DNA from: a virus
IMG/VR virus record: IMGVR_UViG_3300042335_000578
Span: 1 to 31,823 of that record
Length of the DNA: 31,823 nt
Direction: 5' to 3' (one strand)
Part shown: one piece after another, positions 22,214 through 26,482 of the stretch
How positions within the stretch are numbered: position 1 is the stretch's first letter
Layout of the letters: each line of letters opens with the position of its first letter
Translations under genes and position numbers: made by a program
The notes under the pieces: model-generated
Told to the model about the DNA's origin: nothing
Databases searched by the model: none
The model's input: the letters and a program-made list of their open reading frames with translations, nothing else

Positions 22214-22401
22214 TAGATGCACGCCTCCCGTTGATCGGTTTTGCGGATGGCCGCGATGCACTCGCGGATCGTTTTGCGCCACGTTGCGTCGTGACGCCAT
22301 TTCCAGATGTCGCAAATGTATGTCTTCAGCGACACGCGCATGGCGACGAGTTCCATCAGCGTGAAACTCGGTTTCAGTGTGTAGGTGGGTTCAGTGTTCA
22401 T
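22213..22401 (-). CDS. Hypothetical 62-aa protein
   Basis: Starts MNTEPTYTLKPSFTLMELVAMRVSLKTYIC and ends RKTDQREACI. Mostly helical, tryptophan- and arginine-containing in the second half (DIWKWRHDATWRKTIRECIAAI). Overlaps the upstream gene by ATGA and the downstream gene by TAATG. No family recognised. Confidence 0.6.
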   Translation of the reverse strand: MNTEPTYTLKPSFTLMELVAMRVSLKTYICDIWKWRHDATWRKTIRECIAAIRKTDQREACI

Positions 22402-22625
22402 TGTGTGTTCTTCTTGTCCCTTCGGTGTTGAATGCGTTGGCACATGGCCGACGCGAAAGTGACCCAGTTCGGGTTGACGTCTTGGCCCTCGTCGCAAAGC
22501 CACTTGTGAATGGCGCGGAATCCCCAGCCCTTGCCGCGCAACACTTCGACGGCATCGACAAGTTCGTGGCTGTAGTTGCGTTGGTCGCCGCGGGGAGCGG
22601 CGTGGGCTTTATCGATGAGATTCAT
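22398..22625 (-). CDS. Small HTH-like protein
   Basis: 75 residues. The segment NYSHELVDAVEVLRGKGWGFRAIHKWLCDEGQDVN (about residues 17-51) reads as a helix-turn-helix of resolvase or terminase type, where a kinked pair of helices is followed by a basic tail (QRIQHRRDKKNTQ). It starts at ATG 22625, sixteen bases after the GGTGTATTACACC palindrome, suggesting control by the ribbon-helix-helix protein encoded just upstream. It might be a regulator itself. No named family. Confidence 0.6.
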   Translation of the reverse strand: MNLIDKAHAAPRGDQRNYSHELVDAVEVLRGKGWGFRAIHKWLCDEGQDVNPNWVTFASAMCQRIQHRRDKKNTQ

Positions 22626-22797
22626 GCTTGGGCTTGGTTAGGTGTATTACACCTTCGGACGCAAAAAAGTCGGCCACAATCTTGCTGACTTGCTTTGCGA
22701 AACTCCGGTGTTCGGTGCGGGCGCGGTCTTCGATGACCGCGGCGAGATCACGCGGCATCGATATGCTCTTGCGGGTGGTGGTGGGTTTGGTGGGCAT
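22609..22797 (-). CDS. Ribbon-helix-helix (Arc/CopG-like) regulator
   Basis: 62 residues. TTTRKSISMPRDLAAVIEDRARTEHRSFAKQVSKIVADFFASEG has the fold pattern of a DNA-contacting beta strand (RKSISM) followed by two amphipathic helices joined by a turn containing RSFAKQ. Such proteins bind operators as dimers, often in tandem, and commonly regulate their own operon. The palindrome GGTGTATTACACC lies inside the last codons, right before the next gene, and two more copies lie 260-290 bases upstream. It overlaps the next gene by 17 bases. Confidence 0.72.
   Translation of the reverse strand: MPTKPTTTRKSISMPRDLAAVIEDRARTEHRSFAKQVSKIVADFFASEGVIHLTKPKHESHR
22641..22653. promoter_or_regulatory. 13-bp perfect palindrome GGTGTATTACACC
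   Basis: Perfect inverted repeat with central T, at the end of one ribbon-helix-helix gene and 16 bases before the next ATG. It shares GGTG-ATTACACC with two copies at 23061 and 23075. Confidence 0.6.
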
Positions 22798-22837
22798 GGG
22801 CTAAAATGTAAGCGGGGGGTGGAACCCGCGTTGGTGG

Positions 22838-23026
22838 TTAGTCGCGGTAGGAACCGTCTTGCTTTTCGCGCAGCAGCTTGACCGCCTCGCGGCGAGCCTC
22901 GGCGCGGCTTGGGAATGGAACCCAATCGTAAAGGCGTCCTTGGTATTTGTGCGATGCGTCATAAAAACCAAGGGAGTCTTTGCTGATCCGAATGTCGGAA
23001 GTCTTGAAGTAGTTTTGTTTTTTCAT
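22838..23026 (-). CDS. Hypothetical 62-aa protein
   Basis: Starts MKKQNYFKTSDIRISKDSLGFYD and ends KLLREKQDGSYRD. A beta-rich N-terminal half (DIRISK, YQGRLYDWVPF) is followed by a charged helix (SRAEARREAVKLLREKQ), a fold pattern seen in small phage accessory proteins. The ATG has no Shine-Dalgarno. Two tandem GGTG-type palindromes lie 35-61 bases upstream, so it is probably regulated by a ribbon-helix-helix protein. About 40 bases separate it from the next gene. Confidence 0.6.
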   Translation of the reverse strand: MKKQNYFKTSDIRISKDSLGFYDASHKYQGRLYDWVPFPSRAEARREAVKLLREKQDGSYRD

Positions 23027-23060
23027 TGTGTGTGTGGAGCCTCGATTTGCATCGAAGTTG

Positions 23061-23087
23061 GGTGCATTACACCATGTGCATTACACC
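23061..23087. promoter_or_regulatory. Two tandem 13-bp operator-like copies, GGTGCATTACACC and TGTGCATTACACC
   Basis: At 23061-23073 and 23075-23087, 14-bp spacing, about 1.3 helical turns. They are between the second ribbon-helix-helix gene and the 62-aa gene. Tandem, closely spaced sites are typical of ribbon-helix-helix repressors. Confidence 0.6.
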
Positions 23088-23113
23088 TCGCCAAGAAAAA
23101 AATGATGGCCCCG

Positions 23114-23356
23114 CTAAATTTTTTTCCGGCTGAATTTGAAGGTTTGGTTTTCGCGCAGGAACTTCTTCGCTTCGGGATAGCGGGTAGCGAGGATTTCCAA
23201 GGTCGCCCTTGTAAAGTCGCCGCCGTATTGCGCGTCGGCCACGCCTTGGATGCGCTCGACCAAGTCACTGGGAAACGACAAGGACTTCACCACCCGATCT
23301 TTCGACCGGCGGTTGCCGCTTGTGCTGGTTTTCTTTTTCATGGAAGCAAGTGTCAT
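23114..23356 (-). CDS. Ribbon-helix-helix-like small regulator
   Basis: 80 residues from ATG at 23356, which has AAGG four bases before it. After a basic N terminus (MKKKTSTSGNRRSKD) the segment RVVKSLSFPSDLVERIQGVADAQYGGDFTRATLEILATRYPEA reads as beta strand, helix, turn with GGDFTRA, helix: the ribbon-helix-helix order. The C terminus is basic (FSRKKI). Half-sites TACACC and CATTCACC lie just before its start, related to the palindromes at 23061 and 22641, so it probably belongs to the same regulatory circuit. It overlaps the 3' end of the upstream frame. Confidence 0.65.
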   Translation of the reverse strand: MTLASMKKKTSTSGNRRSKDRVVKSLSFPSDLVERIQGVADAQYGGDFTRATLEILATRYPEAKKFLRENQTFKFSRKKI

Positions 23357-23486
23357 TCACCTTCATACACCTGTCAAGTGCATCGGCCAACAATTCGGAT
23401 GGGGTAAAACCCTCCCTTTCTGCGATTTGCAAAACGAGTTCAATAGCTTGGTGTTCCATATCACCCGCGAGACTACTGACGGGCAT
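23265..23486 (-). CDS. Hypothetical small protein overlapping the regulator gene
   Basis: 73 residues from ATG at 23486 (alternative ATG 23459; TTG at 23504). The N-terminal half, EHQAIELVLQIAEREGFTPSELLADALDRCMKV, is helical with an HTH-like turn (GFTPSELLA). The last 30 residues overlap the ribbon-helix-helix gene by 92 bases and look like a shadow of it. Either the two share bases or only the first half is meaningful. I keep it because the N-terminal helix pair is protein-like; confidence is low. Confidence 0.42.
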   Translation of the reverse strand: MPVSSLAGDMEHQAIELVLQIAEREGFTPSELLADALDRCMKVNDTCFHEKENQHKRQPPVERSGGEVLVVSQ

Positions 23487-23524
23487 AGGACATCCGCTGT
23501 CCAACCCGTCTCATCTTTTTAATA

Positions 23525-23707
23525 TCAGACGGATTTCCGGCGGGCCTTGACCTTCTTTTTGACCCGCCGCTGGTAGGCTGGGTTCTCGGCGTAGTAGCGG
23601 GCCTTGCGCTTGCTCTCGGCTTTGCGGAACTTGGGGTCTGACGCATACCGCTCGGCGTAGCGTTGCCGCATTGCGGCAAGCTGCTCATCGCGGTCGGCGT
23701 AAGGCAT
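23525..23707 (-). CDS. Highly basic 60-aa protein, first gene of the early operon
   Basis: Starts MPYADRDEQLAAMRQRYAERYASDPKFR and ends VKKKVKARRKSV. The pattern of repeated tyrosine and arginine in MPY.DR..Q....RRY...Y...P and RKARYYAENPAYQRRV resembles the N-terminal region of phage HNH-type proteins and free-standing short homologs. No catalytic HNH residues are present. It probably binds nucleic acid. Dyad copy 10 is two bases before the ATG, downstream of a plausible promoter (23746-23775), so this gene would be the first expressed in the leftward early transcript. Confidence 0.65.
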   Translation of the reverse strand: MPYADRDEQLAAMRQRYAERYASDPKFRKAESKRKARYYAENPAYQRRVKKKVKARRKSV

Positions 23708-23709
23708 AC

Positions 23710-23724
23710 GGTTTAGTCAAACGC
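23710..23724 (+). promoter_or_regulatory. 15-bp dyad operator-like site, copy 10
   Basis: Reads GGTTTAGTCAAACGC on the plus strand, 13 of 15, two bases from the first early ATG and about 20 bases downstream of the predicted -10 element. Confidence 0.65.
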
Positions 23725-23759
23725 GGATCTAAAGCGTATGCAATATCTAAAACGCGTGC
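23724..23759. repeat. Two imperfect 18-bp tandem repeats with ATCTAAA core
   Basis: CGGATCTAAAGCGTATGC (23724-23741) and AATATCTAAAACGCGTGC (23742-23759) match at 12 of 18 positions. Their place beside the att core suggests integrase arm-type or excisionase sites, but they also overlap the predicted early promoter. Confidence 0.4.
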
Positions 23760-23775
23760 TAACTGGGTGTGTCAA
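23746..23775 (-). promoter_or_regulatory. Predicted leftward early promoter
   Basis: A consensus -35 TTGACA (minus strand, 23775-23770), an 18-bp spacer and a TTTAGA -10 (23751-23746). The -10 is imperfect, so strength is uncertain. It would drive the early operon beginning at 23707. Confidence 0.45.
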
Positions 23776-23809
23776 CTTTCAGTCTTTCCTGCCGTTTTAC
23801 AGAGAGAGA

Positions 23810-23864
23810 GGCGAGGGTCGGAATCGAACCGACGCTTCGTGTAACTCCTTCTGTTACAGAGAAA
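23810..23864 (-). other. attP core: 3' part of a tRNA gene (tRNA-Tyr-like)
   Basis: On the minus strand the sequence contains an anticodon arm-like TTTCT-CTGTAAC-AGAAG (loop with GTA at the anticodon position), a variable region, a perfect T-arm GTCGG-TTCGATT-CCGAC and the acceptor 3' strand CCTCGCC. There is no D-arm or 5' acceptor half, so it is not a full tRNA. Partial tRNA copies next to an integrase gene restore the host tRNA after insertion. The GTA anticodon suggests Tyr, but the next base is T where Tyr tRNAs normally have A. Confidence 0.7.
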
Positions 23865-23877
23865 AAGGACTATTTTC

Positions 23878-23906
23878 TTGATGCATTGTAGGCATTTTAG
23901 TGTAGA
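23878..23906 (+). promoter_or_regulatory. Weak predicted integrase promoter
   Basis: TTGATG, a 17-bp spacer and TGTAGA, 26 bases before the integrase ATG. Both elements are poor matches, so this is tentative. Confidence 0.3.
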
Positions 23907-23932
23907 ACTGGCTGGGTCAACTCTCACCTCTT

Positions 23933-25087
23933 ATGTCTTCACTCATCATCCTTCCCAACAGTCCCTATTGGATGGCCCGCATGCGGGTCTGGATTTTCTC
24001 ACAAGACCACCCAGACGGCGGCTTTTGGCGTCAGACTTGCCGTAGCACAAAGATGCCGCACAAGACAACCCCGCGCAAAACGGCCCAGCGGTATGCCGAC
24101 GAATTGGAGCGGATCGGGCGCGAACTGCGCGACCAGATACCAGACGAGGTGTGGATGAAGGCGAGCGTGGCGGCTCTTATGCGGGCCGCGGGCGTCAAGG
24201 GGTCAACGCGCCGCACCACATGGGAAAAGGCCGCACAGGGCTATATAGGCGCAAAGACGGCCAAGCCTCGCAGCATGGAGAGCTACATAAAGCATTGTCA
24301 GCATTTTGCGGATTTCCTTGGCCAGCGAGCGCGGCATGACCTTCAGTCGGTCGAGCCGGACGACATCAGCGCCTTCTACCACGATCTGCTCAAGCGCGGC
24401 CTCTCCCGCACCAGCGCCCAGCAGATCACCAAAACCGTCCGCGCCGTCTTCCACCGCGCCCTGCACCTCCGGCAGATCGACGCCAATCCGGCGGCGCTGT
24501 TTCGCATGAGCGAGGACGGGCCGCAATCTGGCCGTAAGCCTTTCAGCACCGACGACATCAATTCCATCCTTGCCGCCGCTGATGCAGAATGGCGCACTGC
24601 CTGCCTCTTCGGCCTTTACTACGGCATGCGTATCGGTGACGCCATCCGGCGCGACTACTCCGAAATCGAAGGCGGCGTCCTTCGCTTTGTGCCGGAAAAA
24701 AAATCACGCAAGGCCAAGGTTGTCTCCGTTCCAATTGTAGGCGAACTTTCCGCCCTCCGCGGCAAAGGTAAAGTCACCCCCACCCTCGCCAAGCTGTCGG
24801 TGTCTGTGGCCTCGCGCCACTTTTCTGACCTACTCGACCGCGCTGGTATCACACGGACGAAGACCAAGAAGAAAGGCCAAGGTCGAGGGGTGACTGACAA
24901 GACGTTTCATAGCTGGAGACATACCATCAACACTCTCATGGTGGACGCAGGGGTGGATCAGCGCGTCCGACAACTCGTCTGCGACCACGATTCGACAAAG
25001 GTCAGCAACAACTACACTCATGCTTCGATACAAACTATGGCCGAAGCTATTAAGCGTTCTGTGCCGTTGTTAGAACGTAAGGAATAA
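23933..25087 (+). CDS. int: Tyrosine-family integrase
   Basis: 384 residues and the only plus-strand gene. The catalytic residues are present: R233 in YYGMRIGDA, a lysine in the beta hairpin near 259-263, H326 and R329 in FHSWRHT, H352 in CDHDS, and Y361 in SNNYTH. The core-binding SAM-like domain spans about residues 95-190, and the N terminus has the SPYWMARMR...RQTCRSTK pattern of an arm-binding domain. It would recombine the phage att core, 69 bases upstream, with a host tRNA gene. The 3' end overlaps the converging endolysin gene by 38 bases, so antisense transcription could limit one or the other. A later ATG at M41 (24053) is possible but would remove the conserved N-terminal motif. 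Confidence 0.95.
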   Translation: MSSLIILPNSPYWMARMRVWIFSQDHPDGGFWRQTCRSTKMPHKTTPRKTAQRYADELERIGRELRDQIPDEVWMKASVAALMRAAGVKGSTRRTTWEKAAQGYIGAKTAKPRSMESYIKHCQHFADFLGQRARHDLQSVEPDDISAFYHDLLKRGLSRTSAQQITKTVRAVFHRALHLRQIDANPAALFRMSEDGPQSGRKPFSTDDINSILAAADAEWRTACLFGLYYGMRIGDAIRRDYSEIEGGVLRFVPEKKSRKAKVVSVPIVGELSALRGKGKVTPTLAKLSVSVASRHFSDLLDRAGITRTKTKKKGQGRGVTDKTFHSWRHTINTLMVDAGVDQRVRQLVCDHDSTKVSNNYTHASIQTMAEAIKRSVPLLERKE

Positions 25088-25625
25088 CCTTCTGCCCGTA
25101 GCGATCCATCTCCCCGTAAACAAGGCCGATAAAGCTGGGCCACTGCTCGCGTGGGATTGTCTGGCATCCAAGACTTGAAGTCACAGATTGTGATACCGAA
25201 TTGATGCTGCCCCCGCGGTGAATGTTAATGGCCACACCTTGCGAGCGTCCAAGCTGCCCGTCCCGCGTCACCGGCAGCGATTCGCTGGGGTTAGCTGGGC
25301 GCAGCGCCGGATACGGGTTGCCGCGGGAAATGCCGTGTTTGCCCTTCCGGTATTTGTGGACGCCTTCGACGAGTGACGCGATCCCCTTCCGCCAGAACGA
25401 CGGGTCGGTGTTGCCGTTGTAAGCAGCGAACGCGGTAGGCGAGATCACTGCAATGCAGTCATCCCATATCCCGCGGTCGTTCTTCTTTGGGTCTCCAAGT
25501 GTGCGGAGGTAGTAGCCGCGGATGCCAACGATAGCGACGGCGTCTTTCACGCCGTGCTTGCGTGCAATCTCCTCGACGTCCTGCGCGGTGATCCGCGGGC
25601 GCGTCTTGGGCGATTTAGCGGGCAT
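25050..25625 (-). CDS. Endolysin candidate with YkuD-like His/Cys motif
   Basis: 191 residues from ATG at 25625. NDRGIWDDCIAV and NGNTDPSFWRKGIASLVEGVHKYRKGKHG lead into VTRDGQ, VAINIHRGGS and SSLGCQTIP. H136, fourteen residues, S151-L-G-C154 fits the H-x(14-17)-[S/T]-x-G-C catalytic pattern of L,D-transpeptidase (YkuD) type enzymes, here probably used on peptidoglycan. There is no signal peptide, so export would need a holin. The two genes upstream encode a small membrane protein and a lipoprotein, forming a lysis cassette. Its 3' end converges with the integrase. No amidase or lysozyme motif was found. Confidence 0.8.
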   Translation of the reverse strand: MPAKSPKTRPRITAQDVEEIARKHGVKDAVAIVGIRGYYLRTLGDPKKNDRGIWDDCIAVISPTAFAAYNGNTDPSFWRKGIASLVEGVHKYRKGKHGISRGNPYPALRPANPSESLPVTRDGQLGRSQGVAINIHRGGSINSVSQSVTSSLGCQTIPREQWPSFIGLVYGEMDRYGQKVIPYVLTTAQNA

Positions 25626-25779
25626 CCTGTGCCGCAATTAGACCCCACCCCGCCATTACGCTGGCGACGAGCAGTCCGATGTCCGGCAGTGATCCGGTGG
25701 CGAGCAGTTCTTTGCCCGCGGTGGCAACCGCCGCGAGAATGGTGAGGACTCCAAGAGCCGTAGTTTTGATGTTATTCAT
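25615..25779 (-). CDS. Holin-like two-helix membrane protein
   Basis: 54 residues (start MNNIKTTALGVLTILAAVATAG). Two hydrophobic segments (about residues 7-21 and 33-50) are separated by a short polar turn (KELLATGSLPD), and the protein ends with a short charged tail (AAQDAR). The pattern is common in small holin-like proteins encoded just before endolysins. It overlaps the lipoprotein stop by ATGA and the endolysin start by 11 bases. Its likely role is to let the endolysin through the inner membrane. Confidence 0.7.
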   Translation of the reverse strand: MNNIKTTALGVLTILAAVATAGKELLATGSLPDIGLLVASVMAGWGLIAAQDAR

Positions 25780-25913
25780 TTGCTTGATGTCGGTTTGGCC
25801 AACGGCATCGAAACCGTCAGCGATTTGTTAGTGAAGTCGTAGCCAAAGCGGACTTCGGAAAGGTTCGCGCAGCCTGTCAGCGCAAAGGCGGCGATGATTA
25901 GAAAGAGGCGCAT
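25776..25913 (-). CDS. Small lipoprotein of the lysis cassette (outer spanin candidate)
   Basis: 45 residues: MRLFLIIAAFALTGC is a lipoprotein signal with lipobox LTGC, followed by about 30 residues (ANLSEVRFGYDFTNKSLTVSM, then KPTSSK). A very short mature lipoprotein next to holin and endolysin suggests an Rz1-like outer-membrane component, though the usual proline-rich body is lacking and no Rz partner is seen. It could also be a lysis-inhibition or exclusion lipoprotein. Dyad copy 11 directly abuts the ATG, so the cassette may be controlled there. Confidence 0.65.
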   Translation of the reverse strand: MRLFLIIAAFALTGCANLSEVRFGYDFTNKSLTVSMPLAKPTSSK

Positions 25914-25927
25914 GTTTTGACTACACC
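25913..25927 (-). promoter_or_regulatory. 15-bp dyad operator-like site, copy 11
   Basis: Reads GGTGTAGTCAAAACA on the minus strand, 13 of 15, running into the ATG of the lysis-cassette lipoprotein. Confidence 0.65.
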
Positions 25928-25944
25928 CGCACGCCGGATGGGGG

Positions 25945-26478
25945 TCAAGGGTTTGCGGCCAATACGGCCAACGCCTCTGCCGATGCTTCCTCAAACGAAT
26001 AAGGCGCGGCAGGATAGTCGCTGCGCTTCTCATCGGGCGCGGTCACGCCCGCGACAATCATGCCATCGAGCCATCCCTGCACAGCGGCGAGCTTGGGCGA
26101 GGTCTTTTGCGCGGCGTCGAGTTGCAGTTTGAGATAAAGCAGGGTTGTCGGGCGGTTGCCGTCAAACTTTTGCTGATCGACCCATTCGGTCGCCGTGTAA
26201 GTGGGCACATACGGCACAGGCGGCGGCGGAATCACATAACCCTCATCCACAGGCAGCGCCGCTTCGACCATCTGCTTGACCGTAGCCTCGTCCAAGGCGT
26301 CCAGTTCGGGGCCGTCAGTCGCCCACAGGGTCAATCGTGTCGGCCAGCCCACCTCGACCACCTCCACCTCGCCCGTCTCGCTGTCGCGCTGCATCTGGTA
26401 GCTGAAGCCGTGCCATGTGCGGCCGTCTATGCTGCGGGGTTCGTCCAAGAGGACGTTGTAGATTTCTTCGGAGTTCAT
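25945..26478 (-). CDS. Hypothetical tail fibre-associated protein
   Basis: 177 residues. The N-terminal part (MNSEEIYNVLLDEPRSIDGRTWHGFSYQMQRD) is acidic, the middle is PPPPVPYVPTYTATEWVDQQKFDGNR (proline-rich linker), and the C-terminal part is helical (LYLKLQLDAAQKTSPKLAAVQGWLDG), ending SAEALAVLAANP. Proteins placed right after a tail fibre gene often act as fibre assembly chaperones; this one follows the 942-aa fibre with a four-base gap. The conserved C-terminal ...YSFEEASAEAL supports a compact helical domain. Function is inferred from context. Confidence 0.6.
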   Translation of the reverse strand: MNSEEIYNVLLDEPRSIDGRTWHGFSYQMQRDSETGEVEVVEVGWPTRLTLWATDGPELDALDEATVKQMVEAALPVDEGYVIPPPPVPYVPTYTATEWVDQQKFDGNRPTTLLYLKLQLDAAQKTSPKLAAVQGWLDGMIVAGVTAPDEKRSDYPAAPYSFEEASAEALAVLAANP

Positions 26479-26482
26479 AGCT

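Noticed and set aside
23810-23864. A complete functional tRNA gene
   Set aside because: The D-arm and 5' acceptor strand are missing, so only the 3' part typical of an att core is present.
2781-25927. Reading the TTGACT within the dyad as a -35 promoter box
   Set aside because: No -10 element is found at 16-18 bases in either orientation, and copies face both ways relative to transcription.
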